Assembly: GCF_036898465.1 (NCBI RefSeq)
Contig: NZ_JARUMJ010000001.1
Coordinates: 7,936,001-8,000,000, forward strand
Reading direction: 5' to 3'
DNA length: 64,000 nt
DNA from: Streptomyces sp. B21-105
Lineage (GTDB): Bacteria; Actinomycetota; Actinomycetes; Streptomycetales; Streptomycetaceae
The notes beneath the pieces are model-generated. The model searched no databases and was not told the origin of the DNA. It worked only from the letters and a program-made list of their open reading frames with translations. Both the position numbers and the translations under genes were made by a program. Positions 26,773 through 35,429 of this stretch are shown one piece after another; the first letter of the stretch is position 1; each line of letters starts with the position of its first letter.

Positions 26773-28380
26773 ATGGCAACGGGGCTCCCGGTAGGACAGG
26801 AGATCGACCAAGATCCGACTGTCTGCAAGGGAGCCCCGTTGGGCGCTCAGTCTGCCATCGCTGCTGCCTCAATCGTCATGTCGACGCCCCGGCCAGTGTC
26901 CCCTCGAAGTCCCCGAAGACGGTTGGAGCCGCAGTTCGGCGACCGGATCCGACTCGGCGTACTCACTGAGGAGATCACCCCCGAAGTGGTCGACGAGGTA
27001 CTGGAGTTGACCGGAAGGGCCGAGCGCCGCCGCAGGCTCCTGCCGGCCCGCGCGGTGGTCTACTTCGTCCTGGCTCTCTGCCTGTTCAGCAGCTCCGACA
27101 GCACCGGGCCGCCGGGATACCGGGTGGTCCTGCGGACCCTGACCGAGAAACTGCGGCACCTGCCGGGCGGCCTCGTCCAGCGCCTGCCCACCAGTTCGGC
27201 CCTCACCAGAGCCCGCCAGCGCCTGGGCGACAAGCCGTTCCAGGCGCTCTTCGAACGCCGGTGCGGCGCCCAGGCGACACCCGCGACCCCAGGAGCGTTC
27301 GCCTTCGGCCTGCGGCTGGTCGCCTGGGACGGCACCGCGCTGGACGTACCGGACACCGCCGGGAACGCTGCCGCGTTCGGATTCACCGGCCGCGACGGCA
27401 CCAACAAGAGCGGAAACCCGCAGGTCAGACTGATGTCTCTGATCGAGTGCGGCACCCACGCCATCATCGACGCGGCCTTCGACTCGATCGCCAGATTCAG
27501 CGAGCACAAGCTCGCCCGACGCCTGCTTGCCTCCCTGCGGCCGGGCATGCTGCTGCTGGCCGACCGCAACTTCGCCGGCCACGAGTTGTGGGGCCTGGTC
27601 GAGGCGACCGGCTGCCACCTCGCATGGCGGATCAAGAAGAACCTCGTCCTGCCACCGCTGTGGGTGCTGCCCGACGGCTCGTACGTGTCCGTCATGCCCA
27701 CCCCCGCCGAGGGCCAGCGCCTGGGCAACGCCCGCTTCCACGGCCGCACCCCGACAGGGCTGCCTCAAGGACACCTCGTGCGCATCATCGACTACACCGT
27801 CACCGTCCGGTCCCAGGACAGGCCGGCCCTAACCGAGAAGTTCCGCCTGGCGACCAGCCTGCTCGACCACCGGCAGGCGCCCGCACGGCAGTTGGCCCAG
27901 CTCTACCACCAGCGCTGGGAGATCGAGAACGGCTTCGCGGAACTCAAAAACCGGCTACGAGGCGCCGGCTTCATCCTGCGCTCCAAGACCCCCGAGCTCA
28001 TCTGCCAGGAGGTCTACGCACTCCTCACCGTCTACCAGGCACTGTCCGCGCTCAAAGTCCACGCAGCCGAACAGGGCGAGGTCGATCCCGACCGGATCTC
28101 CTTCACCACGATGGTGCAGCTCGCCCGGCTCACAACCGCCGGACAGACCGCAGCGAACCCGCAGATCCTGTGCACCGCCCGACTCGAAGTCGTCCAGGAA
28201 CTCCTCAACGACCTCCTTCCCCCACGCCGCGACCGCCGCTGCCAACGACTGAAGAAACCACCGAGGAACACCTTCGAAGCCAAACGCCGGGACGAGCCCC
28301 GCCCTCCCAGCCGCGTCAGCTACTCACTCAAAGTCACGGGGAACCCAGGACACCTATCCTCACCTGCGGAAACACCCTAA
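26773..28380 (+). CDS. IS4-family transposase (intact)
   Basis: A 535-residue transposase with an N-terminal IS4 domain (LTEEITPEVVDEVLELTGRAERRRRLLPAR), then the DDE core: VAWDGTALDVPDT (first Asp), LADRNFAGHELW (second Asp), and the YREK-like region YHQRWEIENGFAELKNRLRG (Glu). ATG 26878 (MSTPRP) is an alternative start that would place the upstream hairpin in the leader. The stop codon lies in the right inverted repeat. It is identical or nearly so to the three copies at 46-51 kb. Confidence 0.93.
   Translation: MATGLPVGQEIDQDPTVCKGAPLGAQSAIAAASIVMSTPRPVSPRSPRRRLEPQFGDRIRLGVLTEEITPEVVDEVLELTGRAERRRRLLPARAVVYFVLALCLFSSSDSTGPPGYRVVLRTLTEKLRHLPGGLVQRLPTSSALTRARQRLGDKPFQALFERRCGAQATPATPGAFAFGLRLVAWDGTALDVPDTAGNAAAFGFTGRDGTNKSGNPQVRLMSLIECGTHAIIDAAFDSIARFSEHKLARRLLASLRPGMLLLADRNFAGHELWGLVEATGCHLAWRIKKNLVLPPLWVLPDGSYVSVMPTPAEGQRLGNARFHGRTPTGLPQGHLVRIIDYTVTVRSQDRPALTEKFRLATSLLDHRQAPARQLAQLYHQRWEIENGFAELKNRLRGAGFILRSKTPELICQEVYALLTVYQALSALKVHAAEQGEVDPDRISFTTMVQLARLTTAGQTAANPQILCTARLEVVQELLNDLLPPRRDRRCQRLKKPPRNTFEAKRRDEPRPPSRVSYSLKVTGNPGHLSSPAETP
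26778..26840 (+). promoter_or_regulatory. 12-bp inverted repeat at the transposase start
   Basis: AACGGGGCTCCC (26778-26789) and GGGAGCCCCGTT (26829-26840) are perfect complements, 39 bases apart. In a read-through transcript they could form a hairpin over the start region. The same feature is present in all four copies. Similar hairpins protect IS10/IS50 from outside transcription. Confidence 0.5.
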
Positions 28381-28435
28381 ATCACCGGCATTGCAGGTCA
28401 GGATCACTTCTCTTTTTTGATCACACCTCGGACGC

Positions 28436-28457
28436 CAGCCCACGTGAAAGCGCGAGG
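28436..28457 (-). repeat. Orphan end of an IS1380-type element
   Basis: On the minus strand CCTCGCGCTTTCACG is identical to the first 15 bases of the IS1380 element at 45966, and TGGGCTG follows in both after 0 or 3 bases. No transposase is near. It is a relic of an old insertion or deletion. Confidence 0.5.
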
Positions 28458-28571
28458 CTCGGTCGCGCCGGCCGGCCTGGACCTGTACGCCAGGGCCTGG
28501 GCGAGCACTTCGGCGTCCCGGCCCGGTCACGAGCATGCTCATGTCTTCGCTGCGGGTGGTGCCCCCGACCG

Positions 28572-28787
28572 GACCCGGAGCCGCAGCCGCTGCACTGCCT
28601 GATCCGCCACCGCGACAGCGTGCTGAGTAAACGCCAGGTCCTGGAGGACGTACGGGAGGCGGACTGGCGGGGGCGCTCGTACATCGTCGAGCTCTACATC
28701 AGCTACCCGCGCAAGAAGGTGGACACCCTGTTCGGGCGCAACGGCATCGAGACCGTGCGCGGGCTGGGGTACGGGTTGCCGAGCTGA
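28572..28787 (+). pseudogene. C-terminal fragment of an OmpR-type response regulator
   Basis: The frame codes a winged-helix effector end: LIRHRDSVLSKRQVLEDV, YIVELYISYPRKKVD, ETVRGLGYGLPS and stop. This is the DNA-binding domain of OmpR/PhoB regulators. The receiver domain is missing, and upstream is non-coding debris next to the IS4 insertion. It is a truncated pseudogene. Confidence 0.75.
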
Positions 28788-28955
28788 GCGCCGGGACAGA
28801 TTCTCGGTGCTTGCCGGAGGAGTTGTTCAACTGCGGCCGCCGACGTTCCGGAGCCGGTCGGTTACCGTAGCGAATCGCCGATCCGTCGGGAGAAGCTCGT
28901 TCTCCACTGGTGGACGGCACTTTTGAAGGTTCACTCGTCGTGCGAGGGGGCACCA

Positions 28956-29402
28956 ATGAGAATCCGCAAGGCCATTTCCGCAGGGGTCGTCGTTGCGACC
29001 GCTGCCGTTGGCACGATCACCGCAGTCGGCGGCCCGGCCCAGGCCGCCTGGGAGCCACCGTTCAGGAAATGCACGTCATTCGATCAAGGTGGGTTCAGGG
29101 GTGACGTCTGTGTGGACCGGGTCGGCCTCGGACCACAGGAATTCCTCGGCCTGGGCCACATCCAGGCATTCCCCAGCAAGTGCGCCAAATTCCGGGTCGA
29201 CGTCGTTGACCCCGATGGCACGGCGGTGCGTTCCGTGAACAACATCCCCTGCGCCACCGGGACGGTCGGTACCGCACGATATCTCGCCGAGCTGCACGTG
29301 AACGGCAGGGCGTATGCCCGCCTGGTCAGCTTCGACAGCGAGGGAAACACGCTGCTGTCGGTCAACTCTGAGATCATCGTCTCTCCGTTCGACAACCACT
29401 GA
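28956..29402 (+). CDS. Small secreted protein of unknown function
   Basis: A 148-residue protein with a clear signal peptide (MRIRKAISAGVVVATAAVG ... GGPAQA cut before AWEPP). The mature part has four cysteines and a beta-rich pattern. ATG 28956 follows a GAGGGGG. After its TGA the same frame continues for 20 codons that code a crystallin-like tail (29409-29465), so the stop may be a recent nonsense mutation or a junction. The function is unknown. Confidence 0.65.
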   Translation: MRIRKAISAGVVVATAAVGTITAVGGPAQAAWEPPFRKCTSFDQGGFRGDVCVDRVGLGPQEFLGLGHIQAFPSKCAKFRVDVVDPDGTAVRSVNNIPCATGTVGTARYLAELHVNGRAYARLVSFDSEGNTLLSVNSEIIVSPFDNH

Positions 29403-29408
29403 GGGGCT

Positions 29409-29465
29409 GACGACTGCCCCTACGGCGGCGGCTGGAACGACAAGGTCGACGCCATCCTGTTCTGA
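29409..29465 (+). pseudogene. Duplicated crystallin-like C-terminal tail
   Basis: Codes DDCPYGGGWNDKVDAILF and a stop, in frame with the upstream secreted-protein gene but after its TGA. The WNDKVDAI pattern resembles the calcium-site strand of beta/gamma-crystallin folds. A near-copy lies at 26516-26574. Confidence 0.45.
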
Positions 29466-29474
29466 CACACTGAG

Positions 29475-29716
29475 TTCGACCAGACCTGCTCCACCTGCGG
29501 CGTCGAAGACGGGCCCAAACCCCTGAACGTGCGGGAATGGACCTGCGCCGCCTGCGGACCGTCCACGACCGGGACATCAACGCCGCGATCAAAATCGATA
29601 CGGCCGCCGGACTGGCGGTATCGGCCTGCGGAGCGCCGGTAGGGCCGGGAGCGATCCCGGCACAGCGCGAAGAAACAGGAAGCCACGGATTCCCGACCGC
29701 ACCCTGTGCCGCGTAG
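29475..29716 (+). pseudogene. C-terminal remnant of a TnpB (IS200/IS605 family) protein
   Basis: Frame one codes the TnpB zinc ribbon FDQTCSTCG ... WTCAACG. After a one-base shift the next frame continues with TVHDRDINAAIKI, where the family's last catalytic Asp lies (DRDxNAA), and ends at TAG 29714. The RuvC core upstream is absent. A decayed transposon gene. The IS right end with hairpins follows directly. Confidence 0.75.
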
Positions 29717-29778
29717 CGGCACAGGGTGCGGTCGGGAAGGCCAGAATCCTCGCCCTTCAGGGCGAGGCGCAAGTCAAG
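29690..29778 (+). mobile_element. IS605-type right end with two hairpins (relic of omega/guide RNA region)
   Basis: A perfect 23-bp stem with a 3-base loop spans 29690-29738 and covers the TnpB stop. A second stem CCTCGCCC-TTCA-GGGCGAGG (29748-29767) and the tail CGCAAGTCAAG look like the subterminal hairpin and right end of IS200/IS605 elements. In active elements this region makes the guide RNA for TnpB. Confidence 0.55.
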
Positions 29779-30024
29779 TGAACGACCGCGCCCTCGAACT
29801 GGGCGAGCGCCTGGCCGGCTTGTCGCCGATCGCCGTCTTCAACCGCGCCGGTCACGGCATCGAGTCCATCGTCCCCGAGACCGCCCGCGTGTCGGCGCAC
29901 GACATCGCGGCCGCAGTGTCCCGCAGTTCCTCGGCGACCACTATGAAACGCTGCCGCCGATCGTTGACGGCGCTGCGGCTCACGCCGTACCCACTGCGAC
30001 GTCGGAATGGTCGGTGGAGCGGAT
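29779..30024 (+). pseudogene. Frameshifted remnant of unknown gene
   Basis: A GTG-initiated frame codes NDRALELGERLAGLSPIAVF and continues to about 29920. Sense then seems to move to another frame (PQFLGDHYETLPPIVDG) before ending near 30050. Codon use looks like a real Streptomyces gene in both pieces, so this is probably a decayed gene. The family is not recognised. Confidence 0.3.
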
Positions 30025-30672
30025 TCACTGGCGCAAGCGCTGTTGTGCCTGTTCCTCGGCGGCGTCAAGTGCGGGTTCGAGTGTGGCGAGCGCGGAGCGG
30101 AGCAGGTCCGGTAGCGAGCCGGACGGCACGACGAGCCCACCGCTTGCGAGGGGTGCGGCCGGAGGTTGCAGCCACTGCTGGAGCGCGACCCGAACTGCAG
30201 CGGCCACGCTCGCCGCGAGCACGCGGGGGGCGGGCGTGCCCGTGTGGCCGAGGCGCTGGTCGATCGCGGCGGCGAGGGGGTGTTCGATCGCTGCGGCGGC
30301 GTCGAGGTACGTGTCACGCAGCGTGGGGCTGGCGGTGATCAGCAGTAGCTCATCCTGGTCGCGGGGTTCGGTGTACTGCTCCAGGATCGCTTCGGTCAAG
30401 GCGTCGGCGAGGCGGACGTGGGTGGGCCAGGCGGCCACGGCCGCGGCGACTCGGTGTTCCCGTTCGGCGGTGACGGCGGCGACGATCGCCTGTTCGCGAC
30501 TGGAGAAGTAGTTGTTGTAGGTCCTCGGCGAGACCCCGGCTGCCTCGGCGATGTCGTCGACGCGGACGTTGGCGGGTCCGTGCTTGAGGGCCAGTCGAAG
30601 TGCCGCCTCGCGCAATGCCACTCGGGTGGCCTGCTTCTTCTCCTCGCGCAGTCCGGTCCGCTTTGTCGTCAC
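30025..30672 (-). CDS. TetR-family regulator divergent from a TIM-barrel gene
   Basis: A 215-residue TetR regulator: LREEKKQATRVALREAALRL, then VDDIAEAAGVSPRTYNNYF for the recognition helix. GTG 30672 is preferred over the upstream start at 30723, because the longer version would run through the double palindrome in the divergent promoter. It presumably represses itself and the gene at 30768. Confidence 0.83.
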   Translation of the reverse strand: MTTKRTGLREEKKQATRVALREAALRLALKHGPANVRVDDIAEAAGVSPRTYNNYFSSREQAIVAAVTAEREHRVAAAVAAWPTHVRLADALTEAILEQYTEPRDQDELLLITASPTLRDTYLDAAAAIEHPLAAAIDQRLGHTGTPAPRVLAASVAAAVRVALQQWLQPPAAPLASGGLVVPSGSLPDLLRSALATLEPALDAAEEQAQQRLRQ

Positions 30673-30694
30673 CGTCGAAGCATCCCAGCTTGAG

Positions 30695-30722
30695 TGCGTG
30701 CACGCAAACTTGCGTGCACGCA
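30695..30722. promoter_or_regulatory. Two tandem perfect palindromes, TetR operator
   Basis: TGCGTGCACGCA occurs at 30695-30706 and again at 30711-30722, separated by AACT. Both are perfect 12-bp palindromes, 16 bp apart centre to centre, between the divergent TetR and TIM-barrel genes. Cooperative binding of two dimers is likely. Confidence 0.8.
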
Positions 30723-30767
30723 CTATTTGTTCTTACTCTCAGGCCCCCTACAGAAAGGTTCAGACGC

Positions 30768-31793
30768 ATGCGAGCCAAGGGCATCTGCTACGACACCGGC
30801 TTCCTCCGCAATGGCAGCAGTTCCCGGGAGCACTTCGACCCCGCCCTGGTCAAGAGGGAGCTGACGATCATCCGCGACGATCTCCACTGCACGGCCGTCC
30901 ACATCACCGGCGGCGACCCGGACCGCCTGGAGCTCGCCGCCCGTCACGCCGCCGAGCTCGGACTGGAGATCTGGTTCTCGCCCTACCCGCTGGAGCTGAC
31001 GACCGACGAAATCCTCATCCTGATCGCCGAATGCGCAGAGCGGGCCGAGCGGCTCCGGACACAGGGAGCCGAGGTCGTGTTCGTCACAGGTGCTGAACTG
31101 AGCGTCATGAACCGTGGGTTCCTCGAAGGCGACAGCGCCGAAGAGCGAATCGGCTGGCTGCTGAGCGACCCGGCCCGTCGGCCCGAGAGGGTCGCCACAG
31201 TCGGCACCCGCCTCAACGCCTTCCTCCGCGAAGCCGTGGCGGTGGTCCGCGAGCGCTTCCACGGCAAGGTCACCTACGCCGCCATCCAGTTCGAAGCCGT
31301 CGACTGGGACTTGTTCGACTTCACGACCTTCGAACTCATCCGGTCCGCGGAGGTGGCCGACCGATTCCGAGACGCTGTGCGCAGCCTCGTCGCGCAGCCC
31401 AAACCGGTCGCTATCACCGGCTTCGGTACCGCCACCTGGCGCGGCGCGGGTGACGTCGCACCCCGCAGCATGGAAATCCTCGAAACCGACGAAGCCACCG
31501 GAGCTCCGCTCCGGCTGACCGGAGAATACGAGCGCGACGAGGCGGGCCAAGCGGCCTACCTGATCGACCTGCTGGAGATCTTCGACAGCGAGGGCGTCGA
31601 CAGCGCCTTCGTATTCCTCTTCGCGTTGTACAACCTGCCCCACCGCCCCGAAGGCGATCCTCGCGACGACCTCGACCTCGCCAGTCTCGGCATCGTCAAG
31701 ATCCTCGAAGACCGCCACGGCGACACTTATCCCGACCTGCCCTGGGAGCCCAAGGCCGCCTTTGCCGCGATCGCCGACCACTACCGCGACTGA
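30768..31793 (+). CDS. Predicted TIM-barrel protein (glycoside-hydrolase-like; relatives labelled abortive infection protein)
   Basis: A 341-residue cytosolic protein opening MRAKGICYDTGFLRNGSSSR. Alternating strands and helices (VVFVTGAELSVMNRGF, YAAIQFEAVDWDLFDF, PVAITGFGTATWRGAG) fit a (beta/alpha)8 barrel with acidic residues at strand ends, as in glycoside hydrolases. I recall relatives in Streptomyces annotated as abortive phage infection proteins without evidence. ATG 30768 follows GAAAGG. Controlled by the divergent TetR through the double palindrome. Confidence 0.6.
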   Translation: MRAKGICYDTGFLRNGSSSREHFDPALVKRELTIIRDDLHCTAVHITGGDPDRLELAARHAAELGLEIWFSPYPLELTTDEILILIAECAERAERLRTQGAEVVFVTGAELSVMNRGFLEGDSAEERIGWLLSDPARRPERVATVGTRLNAFLREAVAVVRERFHGKVTYAAIQFEAVDWDLFDFTTFELIRSAEVADRFRDAVRSLVAQPKPVAITGFGTATWRGAGDVAPRSMEILETDEATGAPLRLTGEYERDEAGQAAYLIDLLEIFDSEGVDSAFVFLFALYNLPHRPEGDPRDDLDLASLGIVKILEDRHGDTYPDLPWEPKAAFAAIADHYRD

Positions 31794-31846
31794 GTCCGCT
31801 CGGGAGCAAGGCGTGGGGGACGGATGAGGCCCTGGAAGTCCTTCCG

Positions 31847-33103
31847 ATGATCATGAGGTGGCCCGTGCCTGCTGCTGCATCCTCTCCCATCCCTGCCGCG
31901 CTGGTGAAACTGGGGCCTCTGGACGCCGGCCGGATCGCCGACCTGCGCCTGTACTTCGACTCGGTGCCCGACCCGCGCGCCCGCCGGGGCCGGTGGTACT
32001 CACTCACGGCGATCCTGTTGGTGTGTGCGTGCGCGGTCGTCTCGGGAGCGAGGAGCGTCGATGAACTCGCCGAGTGGGGCCAGCGTGCTTCGAACGCACT
32101 CCTGACAGTGATCGGGATCCGGCGCCACCTGCTCAGATGGCGGCGCTCTCCGGCGTCGGCCACGATCGGCCGTGTGCTCGGGGCTGTTGACGGTGACGCC
32201 CTGGACCGGGCGGCCGGCGCCTATCTGGCCGACCGGCACCGCGCCGCCACCGAACCCGCCCAGGCGCCGTCGCCCTCCGCGTCCCGGCAGCGGCGCGTGA
32301 TCGCTGTCGACGGCAAAACACTCAAGGGATCAGCCCGTCTCACCGCGACGCGCCGGCATCTGCTCTCCGCGGTCACTCACGGCACCGTCGTGACCCTCGC
32401 CCAGGTTGAGGTCGGCGCGAAGACGAACGAGATCACACACTTCCGTCCGCTGCTGGCACCGCTTGACCTGACCGGCACCGTCGTCACCTTCGACGCCCTG
32501 CACTCGGTCAAGGCGAACATCTCCTGGCTGGTGGAAACCAAGAAGGCCCACTACATCGCGGTGATCAAGACCAACCAGCCCACCGCCTACGCCCAACTCG
32601 CCGGCCTGCCCTGGCAGTCCATCGCAGTCCAGCACACCGCCTCCGGGACCGGACACGGACGCCGAGAGTCCCGCTCGATCAAGACCTGCGGGATCGCCGA
32701 CGAACTCGGCGGGATCGCCTTTCCCCACGCCCGCCTGGCCATTCGCGTCCACCGCCGCAAGCCCACCGGCGAACGTGAGACCCGTGAGAGTGTCTACGCC
32801 GTCACCAGCCTCGACGCCCACCAAGCCGGTCCCGCTGACCTGGCCGCCGCGATTCGCGGGCACTGGGGAGTGGAGAACTCCTCGCACTACATCAGGGACG
32901 TCACTTTCGCCGAGGACGCTTCCACCGTCCACGCCGGGACCGCACCACGGGCCATGGCGACCCTCCGCAACCTCGCCATCGGCGTGCTGAAAACCCTCGG
33001 AGCCGACAACATCGCCAAGACCACCCGGGCGATCCGCGACGAGCCCTACCGAGCACTCCCCATCCTGGGCATCACCAACGATCCGGACAGCTACGGAACT
33101 TGA
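31847..33103 (+). CDS. ISAs1-family transposase, copy 1
   Basis: A 418-residue transposase: N-terminal helical domain (VPDPRARRGRWYSLTAILLV), then VIAVDGKTLKGSAR (first Asp), VVTFDALHSVKANISWLV (second Asp) and RGHWGVENSSHYIRDV (Glu). All catalytic residues are intact. About 85% similar to copy 2 at 33508, same orientation, and both share sequence around ATGATCATGAGGTGG and a 3' end ACTTGATCAAGCCCTG. Exact inverted repeats and target duplications could not be fixed. Confidence 0.88.
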   Translation: MIMRWPVPAAASSPIPAALVKLGPLDAGRIADLRLYFDSVPDPRARRGRWYSLTAILLVCACAVVSGARSVDELAEWGQRASNALLTVIGIRRHLLRWRRSPASATIGRVLGAVDGDALDRAAGAYLADRHRAATEPAQAPSPSASRQRRVIAVDGKTLKGSARLTATRRHLLSAVTHGTVVTLAQVEVGAKTNEITHFRPLLAPLDLTGTVVTFDALHSVKANISWLVETKKAHYIAVIKTNQPTAYAQLAGLPWQSIAVQHTASGTGHGRRESRSIKTCGIADELGGIAFPHARLAIRVHRRKPTGERETRESVYAVTSLDAHQAGPADLAAAIRGHWGVENSSHYIRDVTFAEDASTVHAGTAPRAMATLRNLAIGVLKTLGADNIAKTTRAIRDEPYRALPILGITNDPDSYGT

Positions 33104-33507
33104 TCAAGCCCTGCGGGCAGGGCGGTCGCTCGGGTCAGGTGACCATGCGCTGTCCGGTCGCTGTCCACAGGTCGGTGAAGTCGTCGGTCCAGCGCCAGAG
33201 TTGGGGCAGGCGGGACCCGCTGTCACGGTGCAGGTGCGAGTGCTTCACAGTGCGGCCACGGCTCCTCGGCCGGCCACAGCAACGGCCCTCAGACCGAGCT
33301 TTCCCCGACCGACGGCGACCCGGGACGAGGGTGCAGCCGGATCGCAGGACGCGCCAACGGCGCAAGCTCGGGAAATACCTCGGCCAGGTCCACGGGCAGG
33401 GCAGGGCTGATGCAAGTTCCGGAGGCGTGCGGTTGGTCGGGTAGGACCGGTTGGGGCGGATAGCAGAGCAGGCACGGGCTTCGTGATCATCGTGGTGTCT
33501 AAGCCCG
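33104..33507. pseudogene. Debris between two ISAs1 transposases
   Basis: On the minus strand the segment 33135-33230 codes a plausible protein end (RLPQLWRWTDDFTDLWTATG and stop), probably the C terminus of a gene cut by the insertions. The rest is non-coding and contains the left end of ISAs1 copy 2 just before 33508. No complete gene is present. Confidence 0.4.
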
Positions 33508-34752
33508 TTGATCATGAGGTGGCCCGTGCCTGCCGCAGTATCTTCCCCTATCCCCGCTGTCCTGCTGAAGCTGGGTCCGCTGGACGCGGACCGGGTCGCT
33601 GACCTGCGTCCCTACTTCGGCTCGGTGCCCGATCCGCGTTCGCGGCGGGGCCGGTGGTATTCCCTGACGGCGATCTTGCTGGTCTGTGCCTGTGCGGTCG
33701 TCTCGGGTGCGAGGAGCATCGATGAGCTGGCTGAATGGGGCGTGCACGCCTCCAGCGGGCTCTTGGCGGCTCTCGGTATCCGTGGCCATCCACTCAGGTG
33801 GCGACGCTGTCCGTCGGCGGCGACGATCGGGCGTGCGCTGGGGGCAGTTGACGGTGATGCCCTGGATCGGGCGGTGGGTGCCTACCTCGCGGACCGGCAC
33901 CGTAGGGCCGTCGAATCAGCCGGCACCTCTGAGTCACGGCGCGTCATCGCCGTGGACGGCAAGGCGCTCAGGGGCTCCGCCCGCGGAGACACGGCCCGCC
34001 GTCACCTGCTTTCGGCGGTCACCCACGGCCGCGTCGCGACGCTCGCCCAAGTGGAGGTCGGTGCGAAGACGAATGAAACCAGGCACTTCAAGCCGCTGCT
34101 CGCGCCGCTGGACCTGGCCGGTGTCACGGTGACCTTCGACGCCCTGCACTCGGTCAAGGCGAACATCTCCTGGCTGGTCGAGACCAAGAAGGCGCACTAC
34201 ATCGCCGTGATCAAGACGAACCAGCCCATCGCCCACAGCCAGCTCGCGGCTCTGCCGTGGCGGGACATCGCCGTCCAGCACACCCGCTCGGAGACCGGGC
34301 ACGGTCGGCGCGAGTCCCGTTCGATCAAGACCTGCGCCATCGCCGACGAACTCGGAGGTATCGCCTTTCCCTACGCCCGGCTGGCCATCCGCGTCCACCG
34401 CCGCCGCAAGGAAACCGGCCGCCGCGAAAGTCGTGAGAGCGTCTACGCCGTCACCAGCCTCGACGCCCACCAGGCCGGCCCGGCCGACCTGGCCGCCGCA
34501 ATCCGTGGGCATTGGGGAGTGGAGAACTCCTCGCACCACATCCGAGACGTCACCTTCGCCGAGGACGCCTCCACCGTCCACACCGGCACCGCACCCCGCG
34601 CCATGGCCGCCTTCCGCAACCTCGCCATCGGCACCCTGAAGATCCTCGGAGCCGACAACATCGCCAAGACCACCCGAGCCATCCGAAACAAGCCCGAGCA
34701 AGCACTCCGAATCCTGGGCATCACCAACAACCCGGACACTCAAGGAACTTGA
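33508..34752 (+). CDS. ISAs1-family transposase, copy 2
   Basis: A 414-residue paralogue of the gene at 31847, with the same catalytic blocks (VIAVDGKALRGSAR, TFDALHSVKANISWLV, GHWGVENSSHHIRDV). Divergence of about 15% shows the two are separate insertions of related elements rather than a fresh duplication. It ends in the shared ACTTGATCAAGCCCTG sequence. Confidence 0.88.
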   Translation: MIMRWPVPAAVSSPIPAVLLKLGPLDADRVADLRPYFGSVPDPRSRRGRWYSLTAILLVCACAVVSGARSIDELAEWGVHASSGLLAALGIRGHPLRWRRCPSAATIGRALGAVDGDALDRAVGAYLADRHRRAVESAGTSESRRVIAVDGKALRGSARGDTARRHLLSAVTHGRVATLAQVEVGAKTNETRHFKPLLAPLDLAGVTVTFDALHSVKANISWLVETKKAHYIAVIKTNQPIAHSQLAALPWRDIAVQHTRSETGHGRRESRSIKTCAIADELGGIAFPYARLAIRVHRRRKETGRRESRESVYAVTSLDAHQAGPADLAAAIRGHWGVENSSHHIRDVTFAEDASTVHTGTAPRAMAAFRNLAIGTLKILGADNIAKTTRAIRNKPEQALRILGITNNPDTQGT

Positions 34753-35429
34753 TCAAGCCCTGCCCTGCCCGCCCACGACCCGAAAGACCTCGGAGACCCC
34801 GCACCGGACGGCCACCCGGCGATCATCGCTGCCCGCGTCCCGAAGAAACACCCGGAACCCGCCCGACACCCGTGATCAGAATTCACGCGGTGGATCGAGG
34901 CTGAGGGCCGCTGTGAAGGTCAACTCCCGTTACTCACATTTCGCCCTGCGCATGGCGGGCGCGGGGTGTGACCATTCTCCCTCATCACCCAAGCCACGGA
35001 GAATCCCCCGGCGCACCCTGGAAAGTTACAGGGTCACCCTGAATGTCAGTCGATTAGCATGGGCGTCATTGGATCCAGCCGAATGCAGGATCCAACCAAG
35101 GGGAGACAATCATGCGTTAGCAGGCGGCTGTTCATTCTCGTTGTCGGCTGTCCACTTTGCCAAGTCGTACGGCCACAGGTCTGGACCGACTCGTCGTACC
35201 GGTCCTCCTCGATGTCGAGCTTTTCAAGGAGGCTGAATCCGAGCTCGTTGTCCTCTTCTGCTCAACAGTCCTGCAGGCCGAACACCAGGCTTTTTCAATC
35301 GTGCGTGGCTGTGCCACCCGGGCGAGGAAAACTACTCGGCCGACCAAGCCGGCCCTGAACCGATCACCCAAAACGCAATGGTTCGTCACCGGAGACATGC
35401 AATTCCCAGTCGAGCAAGAAGGGGCAACA
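34753..35429. other. Long intergenic region, no intact gene
   Basis: These 677 bases hold the right end of ISAs1 copy 2 and then lower-G+C sequence. A good ribosome site (AAGGGGAG) at 35098 precedes ATGCGTTAG, a start with an almost immediate stop, which may mark a dead gene. Frames after it have no recognisable product. Confidence 0.4.

Larger units (their letters stand above)
26645..28393 (+). mobile_element. IS4-type insertion sequence (1749 bp), copy on + strand
   Basis: The terminal inverted repeats CAATGCCGGTGATTTAG / CTAAATCACCGGCATTG are 17 bp perfect. The element is flanked by a 10-bp target duplication CAGGTCAGGA (26635-26644 and 28394-28403). Three near-identical copies form the array at 46-51 kb. 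An intact duplication and near-identity indicate recent transposition. Confidence 0.95.

Noticed and set aside
35112..35120. ATGCGTTAG after a good ribosome site
   Set aside because: A start followed by a stop after one codon could be a regulatory start-stop element, but the downstream frames have no recognisable product and nothing else supports it.
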